This document shows, one piece after another, positions 46,939 to 57,662 of a DNA stretch of 64,000 nucleotides. This DNA comes from Topomyia yanbarensis. Lineage: Eukaryota > Arthropoda > Insecta > Diptera > Culicidae. A program made the position numbers and the translations under genes. A model generated the notes under the pieces. That model saw only the letters and a program-made list of their open reading frames with translations. It did not search any database and was not told the DNA's origin. Positions within the stretch are counted from its first letter, which is position 1. Each line of letters begins with the position of its first letter. The stretch is taken from assembly GCF_030247195.1 (NCBI RefSeq), contig NC_080672.1:28031906-28095905 (forward strand), read 5' to 3'.

Positions 46939-47672
46939 AATAATATTTCATGATTTCGTGAGCTTTTTCACGAGCACGAATGGTATGTGGTGACTTATAC
47001 TAGGTATCATGAATCAATTCACGAATACATGAAAAATATTTTATGATTTTGCGAACCATTTCACGAGCACGAATGGTTAGTCATGACTTTCAGTTAAGGA
47101 ATACATGAATAATATTCCATGATTTTGTGAACTATTTCACGACCACGAATGGTAAATCGGGGCTATATTTTCTAGGGATCATGAACCAGTCAACGAATAC
47201 AGGAATACCATTTGATGATTTTGTGAACTATTTTTCGAGCACGGATATTGGATCGGGATTATTAGGAATCATGAATTAGTTGACGAGGATTGCATGGATT
47301 CATGAATAAAATTCCGAGTTTCGTGAAATAATTCACGACAAAGCAACCAAACTGTTTTGATTTTGTGAACCAAAATTCCTAAATCTATGAATAACATCAT
47401 AAGTCAACTTTTGGTTTATGAATAATGTTCTTGAAGTTGTGTACTAGTTCACGTACAGAAAATCGATTTCGTGATGACATAGCGGAAAACATGACTTCAC
47501 AATCAAAAAAAATTACTAATTAAAGCGCTACGCGAGCGTTACTGAAGAGGAATTGAACATAATTATAAAAGCCATGATTTTTGTGCATGGTCCTGTGTTC
47601 GTAACGTAAAAACGTGGTCGTTCCAGAATTCATGGCACTTTATTTACGATTTTGAGAACATTTTTTTCCGTG
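46939..47672 (+). mobile_element. TTCATGAA-family element, right end intact, left end uncertain
   Basis: Same short palindromes and the same right end as 50590-54345 (GGTCCTG...CGTAAAAACGTG...TTTTTTTCCGTG, then TA). The left end cannot be fixed; it abuts decayed non-LTR RT sequence. Carries the uninterrupted site (TA at 47560-47561) at which a sister copy received the 50948-54233 element. Confidence 0.65.
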
Positions 47673-47819
47673 TAGGTTCGGCAAAAACGTGCCAACTCTT
47701 TACCCTTTCCGTTATCTAAGCGCTGCATAACGTGAGGTCCAGTACTTCGCTTCTAACTGCGTTCAAATTTGTAGGTTAAATATCCTTGTTACAAACATTG
47801 ATATCACTTGACGAAAGGT

Positions 47820-48040
47820 ATTCTAGTAGTACTCATCTCTGGTATTCATTTCCGTGCTACCCCACATTGTATTTTGTGCATTGGCATCACTTCCATTGAT
47901 AAAGGATTCGTATATACTTCTGCAGTATTTTATGTGGACATCGATTTCAGAAGGAGGTGCTGTATCCGCATTGCCATGGAAGTAGGCAGATGCAATCCCA
48001 ATCGGGGAAGACCGGGCACTCTTCAACTGGCACATTCAAC
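47820..48040 (-). pseudogene. Non-LTR endonuclease fragment (R1/LOA type)
   Basis: Minus strand reads IASAYFHGNADTAPPSEID and SDANAQNTMWGSTEMNTR, the strand and catalytic DAN-HxxWGSTD block of R1/LOA-group endonucleases (the His is replaced by Gln-Asn here). A different family from the one at 45691. Confidence 0.65.
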
Positions 48041-48099
48041 CCTTTCAAATACGTAGTTCAGCTGGTTCAGTGTTGGGAAGTTATCAGTTCTACTGAAGC

Positions 48100-48430
48100 A
48101 TCATCTACCACCAACAGGAGCTCTATCGTTTTGAGGACCGTGCTTCTCTTCACAACTCTCCAGCGTTCTGTGCAGAAATTGTCTCCGTGTACTCGGGGGA
48201 CCGAGTCTTCTTCCGACAGATGATGTCCTCCATCTTGAGGGTTTGGTGAACCTAGGTATGGGAGCAGTGATATTTTTGGCCGGCGTCGCGCAAACTCATT
48301 CCGTCCTTGTTGTCAAACAGCGTTTCCAACGCTTCCTTCTTCTTCGTCATTATCTTGCCGGCCTTCCGATCCACGCTCAGTGATGCCAGGATCTCGAAAC
48401 TGTACTCACGGGCACGTTTTCGTCTCGAAA
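48100..48430 (-). pseudogene. DNA transposase N-terminal (HTH) fragment, Tc1/mariner-like
   Basis: Minus strand reads GKIMTKKKEALETLFDNKDG, SLRDAGQKYHCSHT, QTLKMEDI and RKKTRSPEYTE. This looks like the helix-turn-helix DNA-binding part of an IS630/Tc1/mariner-type transposase (SLRxAAxxxxxSxxxVxRxL, followed by a basic linker). No DDE catalytic domain is convincing after it. Family call is tentative. Confidence 0.45.
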
Positions 48431-48687
48431 GTGGTCTACCCTACACTTTTTTTCCACGATGATCAATCGTCATTGATCATGCGTTGCGTAAAACCGTACA
48501 ACACACTCGCGGAGTGCTTGCTATTCCGAAGCCATCTTCGATTGAACTGACAGCACCTGAGCGAAAAGAAACATGCCATCCATTTCTAGGGAGTCCAAAT
48601 AGCAATTCTCTTGGAGAAAAAAATTTACGCTCTTTGTTTTAATTACAGAAAGCTATTGAAATCATTCTCATTTTTTATTGAACACCC

Positions 48688-48831
48688 GTTACATTATGAA
48701 GGTTTTTTGGTCGAATTGGCAACACCCTGAGGTAGTGCAGGTACCTGGTTCCACCTCCTTCCCGGTGGAACCAAGTCTCTGGACTACCCCAGGGTGTGGC
48801 CAATTAGACCAAAAATCCTACAAAATGTAAT
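48688..48831. mobile_element. 144-bp hairpin (foldback) sequence
   Basis: Arms of about 60 bp: left TTGGTCGAATTGGCAACACC...GGTAGT, right ACTACCCCAGGGTGTGGCCAATT...ACC, with the inner GGTTCCACC/GGTGGAACC pairing. Duplication not clear. Confidence 0.65.
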
Positions 48832-49089
48832 TCAGCGTACCGGTTTTTTTTATCCCTTTATGGGCAACTAGGGCCGAGGGTAGTGAGTTAGCCGGTTTCA
48901 TACATCCTTGACCTGACGGACGAAGCTATGGTGCCTTGAACACAGGCAACGCAGATCCAAGGTCATCATTGAAATGATAAGTGCTGCGTTTGAGATGTAC
49001 TTGCCCCGGTATCCAGACGAAAACCTGTAATTAATGCGTGTGACATTGTATGTAAAGTCTAATTATGAGCCCTGTGGTGGTGTGTGCGT

Positions 49090-49690
49090 GAAAGGTGTGA
49101 GTTGTAGCGTTCGAATCCAGGGGTGCATATCTGTTTGTTGGCGTTGATAGTGTGATCGCGAAGGGATCGAGCGTTTGTATGTTAACGTGTTTGTCGCTTG
49201 CGCTAGCGTGCATAAATTCGATGTTATAAACGTGTGGCCATTCACATGTATTCTTGAACGATTGCGCGCGGAACATGAGTCTGATGCTCAATTTTTAGTG
49301 CTAAATGCTAGAAGAGGCAGTTTCCCCATATCACTAGAGTTCCCGGTCATGTCACTGTGGAACGTTTTGTCTAGTGAGTATGAGCGTCATTGTTTCATTG
49401 GTCCAACTGCAGGTATAAATCTAGGCTTGTATAATCGAGGGTAAACTTCCGGACGTGATCGATTCATGATCGCGCGAGCGATGGGTTTGCTTGAATATGT
49501 GTAGATGATTGCAATTGCATGTTCGCGTTTGTGGTCAGGTTTGTATTATCACGAAGGAAAAGAGCGTCTGTACGTTTCAACTGGGAGGTTGTGAGTGTAT
49601 ATGGGAGAAAATGAAATTAATTGTGTTAGTGAGTGTTATCTAATTTAGGATATAGTAATAGTAGGGTTCATAACATGCCGAATAAAGAAA
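49090..49690 (+). repeat. Single unit of the ~450-bp repeat found at 19735-21225
   Basis: Shares GCGAAGG..CGAGCGTTTGTATG, GTTAACGTGTTTGTCGC, the ACTAGAGTTCCCGG landmark at 49333 and the end phrase CATAACATGCCGAATAAAGA (49670), in the same order and strand as the tandem copies. Confidence 0.7.
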
Positions 49691-50589
49691 TAAGATGCAA
49701 AGAGATTAACTAGAAGTGTATAAATTGACCGACGTTATTTTTGGTAAACATCAGTAGTGGAAAAGCAAACTAATAGAACTACAACAAAACAGGATTTTAT
49801 CATGCTATGCTGACTGGGAATTAATGATTCCCGTGCGACAGTAAACAAATTGTACCTTAATTTACCAATCCAATCTTCCCGAATGAAAAGAATCGAATGA
49901 ACACAGCTGTCACAAATTCTCAGACGAGCACACACAGATAAACGACTAGCACATAATCATTGCAAAGCTAACTAATAGGTTTCTACTTCTACATTTCTTT
50001 ATTTATTTTATTGACCTGTGCACGATGACGAAACTGACCAATAACACAATATGCAAATACCCCCACTGCGGGCTGTGCCCACAAACATTACCGTTAAGCT
50101 GTTGAACAATGTTTGCAAACACAGCCCACAGAAAAGGTCAATCCATGGCGATCTACCAGCCTGCCCCACCTGGGCTGGTGCGGAGTATGAAGAAACATAA
50201 AACATAAAAAATGGCCCATAAGCCCTCTCGGTCTCCTCGATGCACCACTATCGAGGCGTAATGCAATAACCATCTTAAAGTAGTTGTCTGTCAGGTGCTG
50301 TTGATGACGTTTGCAATACCATCAAACCCGTCAACTAAAGGGAGGGGACTTAATTAACTCTTGTTTTTAGAACAAAAAGGACTGATGGATTAATTGGTGT
50401 TGTTTATCAAATGCTAGAGATCTTAACCAAAAGTATGCATGCACAACGTTGTCAATCCTTCCGGGATTGTTGAAATGGCATCAATTTGAATTTCCATCGT
50501 TCCATCATTTCGAACTTGCCGTTTTTAAAAATTCACATAAAACGTTTTTGTTTCATGACATTCGTTTTTATATTATTTTCTGAAGGCTA
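49691..50589. other. No gene seen
   Basis: No coding region or element recognised. A short GC-richer segment with paired CTGTGGGC-like and CACAGCCC-like stretches occurs at 50060-50140. Confidence 0.4.
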
Positions 50590-51927
50590 AAACTTCAACT
50601 TGAGCATGCGTCGAGTTTTTGGAACAATTGATTCATGAAAAATGACTTTTTTGAATGCTCCAAAACCCGTGCACTGAGGAATGGATGCATAAGCACTATT
50701 CCGAGTTTCGTGAAATAGTTCACTAGAAAATATCCAAACTGTTTTGATTTTGTGAACTAATTCACAACACGAAAGCCAAATCTTGATCAAGATGTAATAA
50801 ATCATGAATCAGTATATTCAAACTTTAAAACATTGAATAATAAATTTAGAATTCATCACATAGGAAACCGTGACTGAAGTTCACGAAACAAAACCAAATA
50901 TCTCCACTAATAATTATGTAGGCGTTATTGAAGGGAATTTGTACATACACTAAGGTTTTTTTTTACACGGGGGATACGTACCGTGTAAAAAAAACCGTGC
51001 AAAAAAAACCGCGGTAATTGCGAAATCCGTGTAAAAAAAACCGCGTTAATTGCGAAATCCGTGTAAAAAAAAACCGCGTTAATTGCGAAATCCGTGTAAA
51101 AAAAAACCGTGTTAATTCAGAAAACCGTGCAAAAAAAACCGCGTAATTCCGAAAATCGTGCAAAAAAACCGCGTTACATTCAATGCAAAAGACTTAGACG
51201 ATTTTAGGAAAAGGGATGATTTCGGAGTTTTATCAAAAATGTTGTAAGTCCTTTTGAAGGCAAAAGACTTAGACGATTTTTGAACAGGTTTTTTTTGCAC
51301 GGATTATGCAAGTAGCACGGTTTTTGCTTTTTCCAATTCCTTAGGTTTTTGGAAAAGTGGAAACGTCGGATCTTGAGGTTTCCTTTTGTCCCGCACTTTA
51401 ACAATATGGTTGTTTTCGGTACAGTGTTAACGAGTAGGCACCAAGGCCATTTGGAATACCAAGATGACGACTTCCGGTCTAACAGAATTTTCAATAACCC
51501 AATCAGTATGCATATTTTCCGAGTGGGCCTAATGAGCGCATAATAGAGATCAATGTCTGAGGCCATTTTAAAATACAACATTGAGACTATCGGCTTAGCG
51601 ATATTCTGTATAACTCACAACATGGAGTGTTTTGGAACTGGATTGACAAATATGCAGTTGCCAGAGGTCTGGCGTCATTGTAACACCCAAGATAATTCTG
51701 ATTATTTAGTATAAATATCCAGCGTAAAACAAAAAGATACATTTATTTTTGTATATTTTGCATTTATAAGATAAGAAAAATGTGCTCATGAATGGATTTA
51801 CTCGAATTTGAGTTGGTTCGTCTGCTAGAGCTCATCGAGCGAATCTTCATGCGAGACTCAAAGTCGAATCAAAAAGCTGACATAATCAGTGGGAAATAAT
51901 AAAATCAGGTCTTCGCTGTATTATTAA

Positions 51928-53026
51928 GGGGGGCGTCTGGTGTAAAGTGCTCAAACCGAAAGTTATTTTGTTTTACGATTTTGAAGGCAAGGGAACAATG
52001 CATCTTTTATGTAATGTTAAGCTTTAAATTTGTACGTTTATTCTGTACGAAAAAAATATTTGCACTGCCTTATTCTGCGCGGCATGTGACGTGAGACGAC
52101 GAAATTCACCTCACTTTACGTGACTTTTCTCACCCGATTCTGAGAGTCGACTCGGGTGAGGTGAGATTCCTCATTGCGGTTAAATGGGAGTCTCACGTCA
52201 CCCGAAGTGACTCTTCAGAATTGGGTGAAGTCACGTAGAGTGAAGTGAGATTAGTCGTCTCACGTTACACGCCGCGCAGAATAGGGTCGGCAGCCACGCA
52301 GAGCCACACATACGAGCGTTCCAAGAGTAGACGTCCAACCATTTCCACGTCGAGGAGCGCCGCGGCTAACACGATGACTCTTGATAAAATTGTTTGACAC
52401 AGGAAATTAAGTAAAATTTGTAAAGCTTAGACTTGTAGTTACTCGATGAACCCAAAAAAAAGTTCGAGTTTAGGAAAATGGCTTCATGTAAACCGAAAAA
52501 TCTCATATTTTTCTGTAAAATTCGTGCACTTTTCTTCAAAATAATAGAGAGAACAATTTTTTCATTCCGTTTTCTGTGGTTCACCGACAGGCTACAAATA
52601 TTGTGCATTTTCATAAAAAAAATCAAGTCAATTCTTTGATTAGTTTTTGAGTTATCGTGTTCACCAATTTGAAAAACGCGGTTTCGAAAAAACGCTATTA
52701 AATGATACTCCATATCAAATTGCATCACGGAAAAAATGACGTGGAAAACAATCCATTTGGTATTTTCTCTTAAAAATTTGGGTGGAAGTAGTTTAAAGTG
52801 TATTGTTCACACTGTATTTTTATCGCTATCAGTCTTAAGAAAATTGTTGCCGATAGATTGAAATCTGCGTGTGTCACAGCAAATACGCGCGAGGAATGCA
52901 TGGCTGTTTAAAACAAAAGAAGTTCAGCGTGGTCACCGAGATTGCGGGAGACGATTCTAGAGGCTCAATACTAACAAGCGGATAAAAAAGAAGTCGATTT
53001 TTTTGCCCACTACACCAGAAGCCCCC
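51928..53026. mobile_element. 1099-bp element with TTAA duplication (piggyBac-like)
   Basis: TTAA at 51924-51927 and 53027-53030 flanks ends that read GGGGGGCGTCTGGTGTA on the left and, reverse-complemented, GGGGGCTTCTGGTGTAGTGG on the right. TTAA with G-rich short TIRs is the piggyBac pattern. No transposase ORF. It contains hairpin 52068-52286. Confidence 0.75.
52068..52286. mobile_element. 219-bp long hairpin MITE
   Basis: Arms of about 90 bp: TTATTCTGCGCGGCATGTGA on the left pairs with the right end at 52260-52286, and the arms also pair through CACCTCACTTTACGTGACTT and related words; the whole can fold almost end to end. Target duplication not clear. Confidence 0.75.
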
Positions 53027-53489
53027 TTAAGATGAATGAGATGTACACTAAAGCAGAGATGATGCTTATAGAGATGCGCGAAGACTGAAGCCAAAAGTTC
53101 CAATCGAACCCAAAACAACGGTTCCAAACTAGCAATGTAAACAAATATGGCGGATTTAGGAAGTAATGCGTGGGGAGTATCGAGATTGAAATGAAAAGAA
53201 ATGCATGTCTGCATCCTGCATCATCGATACATTTTTTCTAGTGCAACGAAAAACATGTAGACAGGCTCAGTAACGTAAATCAATGCGTTTCCAAGTTACA
53301 TGATTGAGTATTGTGGGAAATATTTCAAAAAAGGAATTCGCCAAGCATTCATTAAAACTACAAGTCACTCGCTGTTTACACAATATTCCTGGTTGCCAAA
53401 ACTAGCAGACAAATAATTTGTAAAACCGTGCAGCCAAATTTACTGTTTTTCTCGCCGCGTGTCTTTATATTTAAAACATCGTCTTGGCA

Positions 53490-53810
53490 CTAAAATAGAA
53501 GTCACCATCTTAGATGAAAACATGACTTCCGGAATTGACATCCGGTATCTATTCATTACCGCTATTACAAAAATTCTCACATTGTTGTGGTAATTGAAAA
53601 TTTTACTAAACCGAAGTAGCCATCTTGATTTTCGAAATGGTTTCAGACATTGATATTTGGCACCTACTCGTCAATCCCGTTCCAAAAATACTCATATTGA
53701 TTGGGCTTTGGAGAATTCCACAGAACCGGAAGTCGCCATCTTGGTTTTCTAAATGGCCTCAGACATGAACATTTGGCATCTACTCGTTAATGCTGTTCCA
53801 AAAGCAATCA
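53490..53810 (+). repeat. Tandem repeat of about 128 bp (2.5 units)
   Basis: Units begin near CGGAAGTCGCCATCTTGG and include CAGACAT..ATTTGGCA(T/C)CTACTCGT. A decayed copy in the opposite orientation is in the other arm near 51460-51600. Confidence 0.65.
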
Positions 53811-54345
53811 CTTCCACTTTTCCAAAAATCTTCGAAATTCTTTGCATTCAAAATGGAAAAGCAGAAACCGTGTAAATTTCAAAATCCGTGCAAAAAAAAC
53901 TTGGTCAAAAACCGTCTAAGTCTTTTGCCTTCATAAGGATTTTTGCTAAAACCGTGTTAATTGCGAAATCCGCGCAAAAAAATATTGATCAAAAATCGTC
54001 TAAGTTTTTTGCCTCCAAAAGGACTTAGAACATTTTTGCGAAACCCGCGCAAAAAAAATTGTTGAGAAATCGTCTAAGTCTTTTGCCTTTAAAAGGACTT
54101 AGAATATTTTTGCGAAAAACCGTGTTAATTGCGAAAACCGTGCAAAAAAAACCGTGCTAATTGCGAAAACCGTGTAAAAAAAGCCGTGTAAAAAAACCGT
54201 GCAAAAAAAAACCGTGTAAAAAAAACCTTAGTGTAATTATAAAACATGATTTTTGTTAATGGTCCTGTTTTTGTGACGTAAAAACGTGATTTCTCCAGAA
54301 TTCATCGCACTTTATATACGATTTTGGGAACTATTTTTTTCCGTG

Positions 54346-56089
54346 TATCAAGTGAAAGTTTTGTTTGAATGACTATACCATCTTGAGAATCCTTCAATCT
54401 TCCTAATCATCGGATTTTGCTCCAACACCGGTACACTATCTACGGCCAAACAATCAAATGTAAGCAAACAGCGACGATGATCGCAAACAATGCGGAAACA
54501 AACCGGTCAATATTCTGGGTACAATATTGTGTTAATTTTATCCTAAACTGTGAGTGACGCTGCAACAACCGTCCGTTCTCCCAGTCTGTGTGTTCCCTAT
54601 ACGATCCAGCCACCCGAGCAAGTTGCGCATGTTGATAAGAAAAAAAAAACCCCAGCCATTAACCATTGCACCCACACAATCTCGCACAGCTGTGACGTCG
54701 TCGGTGGATTACCTTTCGATCAAGCACTAGTGTACTGCAATGTGTAGGTACGCCAATAACAATCGCGCGCGCCCGGTAGCACATAGCGAGGCAGACTGCG
54801 AGAGGTGTTTGACGACGGTTTATGCGTATGTGTGTGCTTATAATCTGAACTAAGCCAAAGTTAGGTTTGCGTTGTTTTTTTTTCGCTTGCAGATATTTTC
54901 GCGAACCTCATCGCAGTAGCTGCTCGCTGCTTACTCCCTCGCACTTCGCGATCGCACTCGGAGCGGTATTCCATCATCAGATAAATTTAAAATGTTCCCT
55001 GCGTTACTGAAATGAGTACTTCCATCTACGGAACAGTATCAGTAGTCAATCTTTCGAAATTTCCATAATACAAGTTTCTACGCTTTCTCTATAGGTCCAT
55101 ACCGGGCACCTTTGTGATCAGGAAATCAGTTTTTGTATTGGATATGTATCGCCGAGACAAAATAATTAGTCTTTGTTCTTTCTGTTATCTCTCGGCTGAG
55201 TTCTGAGGGATGGTTTGTAACAGGGTTGCAAAAAAAAAATTGCAGCCGTAAATCAACCTTTTTAATTAGGCGCCGTTGGTGACTCGGCGCTTACCAAGTG
55301 TGTCGATCTGAATGCGGAGGAGGGAAAGCGATAATTATACTAACTTTGTGCACACGCACGTTAGTTAGCGTCGACATTCTTTGATTTGAGGCGCTGAAAT
55401 TTACATGTCTCTAGAGCTTCCATGACTAGACGGTTGTCAGCTTCCCGGGATTCGGGCAATAAAAAATCATTTCTCGGGTCGGGAAGTTATGAAATGTGTC
55501 GTTTCCTACATAACGAAGAACTAATTCAATTAAATTTCATGCATTTTTCTTTATAACTAAATGAGTCTTGCGCAGTCGTCAGAAGATGTCGATTTGTGGG
55601 ACTATAGAACATTGAGGCAATCCTGCATGTTAATAACGTGCCACTATCTTCTTTTGGGTAATTTTTCTTCGATTGTGCTATTGCGGTAAGCACAATTACT
55701 ATTGAGATGGTATAAAGCAAGGCAATTGTAGGCACAGAATTCGGGATTCGCGACAGAGCATTTTGATTGATTTTGGTCAATTGAATGCCAAGCATTTTCT
55801 TTGGTCATCTTATGACGGGTGTTAGGAATTTATAAAAGAACTACGCAGGATTATATTCGGAGAAAAAAAATTCTTCGCATGCTGTATGGGACAAAACATG
55901 TGCAATTAACCCTACATAATCGAGAATCCGTATATTAACAGAATTTAATGACTTTTGTGAATGGTAGGTTCTATGGCCAGTAATGTGCAAATATACTTTA
56001 TTTTATGAAGAAGATTTTACTGGAATTTACAAAGTTATAAAAACTTCAATAGAAAAGGATATTTTTCACCTGAACAAAACCAGTGCAAC
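54346..56089. other. No gene seen; GC-richer stretch at 54740-54980
   Basis: 54540-54980 is less AT-rich, with GCGCGCGCCC near 54768 and TCGCGATCGC near 54945, and could be a promoter or 5' UTR exon of an unseen gene. No coding evidence. Confidence 0.35.
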
Positions 56090-56233
56090 TTCGCATGTAG
56101 ATTGCTTACAATATTTCGTAGCCAATTCATTATGTTCAATAACTGCCTTGCATCTTTGAGACATAGACTTAATTAGGTTATCAAAAATGTTTAATGGCAT
56201 CTCTGCTCAAGCCTTTTTGATTCATTCAAATAA

Positions 56234-56526
56234 GGTCCATCCATAAATGACGTAGCATTTTTTGAGCAATTTTCAACACCCCGCTCCCCTATCGTAGCAT
56301 TTCGTCACAAACTTCTAAATACCCCCTGGTAATTACGTAGCTTGACGGTAACTCTACCCCCCCCCTTATCACCGCAAAATTAAAAAAAAAACGGTGATAG
56401 TTATTCCCCTTTAAAAAAGCTACGTAGCATAACAAGACCCCCTACCCCCCTGTCGTCACACATAATCACAAAATACAAAACTCCCCCTCTCCCCCCTATT
56501 ATGCTACGTCATTTATGGATGGTCCC
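56234..56526. mobile_element. 293-bp MITE, TAA duplication (PIF/Harbinger-like)
   Basis: Ends (A)GGTCCATCCATAAATGACG and, reverse-complemented, GGGACCATCCATAAATGACG, flanked by TAA (56231-56233, 56527-56529). A 3-bp TWA duplication is the PIF/Harbinger pattern. Inserted in the Tc1-like transposase remnant. Confidence 0.8.
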
Positions 56527-56552
56527 TAAATGATCGCCCGATTTTGAACACC

Positions 56553-56656
56553 TTCACTGCCGCTATACGCATAACTATCCCACCTTCACTGCCGCTATAC
56601 GCATAGCTACGGGATTCCCTATACACAGAGGACAAGTATACGTAGAGCGGTAGTTT
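56553..56656. mobile_element. CTGCC-ended hairpin MITE, partial tandem copy
   Basis: Two starts of the 4986-5062-type hairpin, 32 bp apart (56557 and 56589), each preceded by TTCA; the second continues to a decayed right end AGCGGTAG at 56653. Either a nested self-insertion into its own target site, or a slippage duplication. Confidence 0.7.
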
Positions 56657-57546
56657 ACGAACCACGATCTCCTAAAAGATCTCAATATGGTTGAGATCCG
56701 GAGACTGTGGTGGTCAGCTCATCACAAATATTATAGAATCAGAAAATCATTGTTTGACTGCATTGCACAGTGGTTCAGAATGCCAATTCAGCAGCAACTT
56801 TAATTTTATCTAAAACTAAACGCCTTTTTATGTTATATTGCTTTTTTGTGAACCAATTCTTTGTGTTAAAACAGCAGTTACACACTTAATTTAAATTACT
56901 GGGTACAGTAAAATTTTGCTGGGGTTTTGAACAGCAAAGCGTTCGGTAATCAATTCAGTAAAACAATTTGCTACCGAACTCTCCGCAATCCGTTCTATCC
57001 AAACGTCAAAAAACACTGGTCAGTCAGCAGTTTCCTCTGAAAATGGCGACTTGACAGATGATTTGCTGTACCTGTTTTGTAAGTTTTTGACGAGGTTCGG
57101 TAAGATTGGTACAATTTTGCTGAACAATCAGTCAGTATTTTACTGGATAATGTTTATGTACCGAAAAAAACAGAAGAGCTGATAAATTCAGTGAAAAATA
57201 TTGCGGGTTTCAGTAAATTATTCGAAAAATTACTGAAAATCGCTAAAAAATTGAAACTATTCTGCAAATTTTTAAACAATTTGCTGATAGCTCCTTAAAA
57301 ATATCACTTTACTGAGCAAGTCGTCGAAAGAAATTACTGAACAAGTTTGGGCTGGGTTAGTGTGTAGGGTGGTTTAAATTAACCAAGATGAAAAAAGATG
57401 GGTGGGTAATGTCTGCGACATAACCGGAGAGATGTAGAATACATAAAGAACACGTTCTTCAAATATGTTGATACTCATTGGAAATTTCGGACAAAAGGTG
57501 ATTTGGGCGAGGAATATTTCAAATTATTCTTTACAAAAATGATGGT

Positions 57547-57562
57547 GGTCCTGAAAAGGACC
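57547..57562 (-). terminator. Histone mRNA 3' stem-loop, perfect
   Basis: Plus strand GGTCCTGAAAAGGACC; the minus strand is GGTCCTTTTCAGGACC, matching the metazoan replication-dependent histone consensus (6-bp stem, TTTC-type loop). The upstream minus-strand sequence (57563-57660) resembles the 3' end of the H3 copies but is too decayed to read. Confidence 0.75.
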
Positions 57563-57662
57563 GTTTTTGTTGGCGTTGTTGGCCTTGGTGAGGGAGATGG
57601 CTAACGATGAAATGAATTGTTAGCATGAGGAAGTCGCATAGTATTGGCCAATGGCAGAACAG

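Larger units (their letters stand above)
50948..54233. mobile_element. 3286-bp inverted-repeat element inserted at TA, ACCGTGTAAAA-rich arms
   Basis: Both ends read CACTAAGG, a run of 8-9 T, then ACACGG; TA lies on each side (50946-50947, 54234-54235). The arms (about 650 bp) are inverted copies, each holding reiterated GTGTAAAAAAAACCG(C/T)G units, then copies of GTCTAAGTCTTTTGCCTT, then a ~128-bp tandem unit. The core carries a further nested element (51928-53026). No long ORF, so presumably mobilised in trans by a Tc1/mariner-type transposase (inference from TA). Confidence 0.85.
50590..54345 (+). mobile_element. TTCATGAA-family element, host of the nested insertions
   Basis: The right end (54240-54345) matches that of 46939-47672, ending TTTTTTTCCGTG before TA. 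The left part at 50590-50946 has the characteristic TTCATGAA/TTCACGAA words, but its left terminus is not clear. Split by 50948-54233. Confidence 0.6.
56090..56790 (-). pseudogene. Tc1-like transposase C-terminal remnant
   Basis: Minus strand: a decayed SEPLCNAV near 56760, then PPQSPDLNHIEI near 56700-56670, the hallmark WPxQSPDLNPIE block with the second catalytic Asp; then, after two MITEs, AEMPLNIFDNLIKSMSQRCK near 56210-56150 and AVIEHNELATKYC near 56145-56105, the standard Tc1 C-terminus (IPxxxxxxLxxSMxxRCxAVI). Stops and MITEs make it non-functional. No TIRs of its own recognised. Confidence 0.8.

Noticed and set aside
49100..49130. TTCGAATCC resembling a tRNA T-loop
   Set aside because: No acceptor or anticodon stems can be drawn around it; it lies in the ~450-bp repeat.
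50980..51180. CRISPR-like array of short direct repeats (CCGTGTAAAAAAAACCGCG)
   Set aside because: Repeats are irregular, A-rich, mirrored at the other end of a eukaryotic transposon, without unique spacers.
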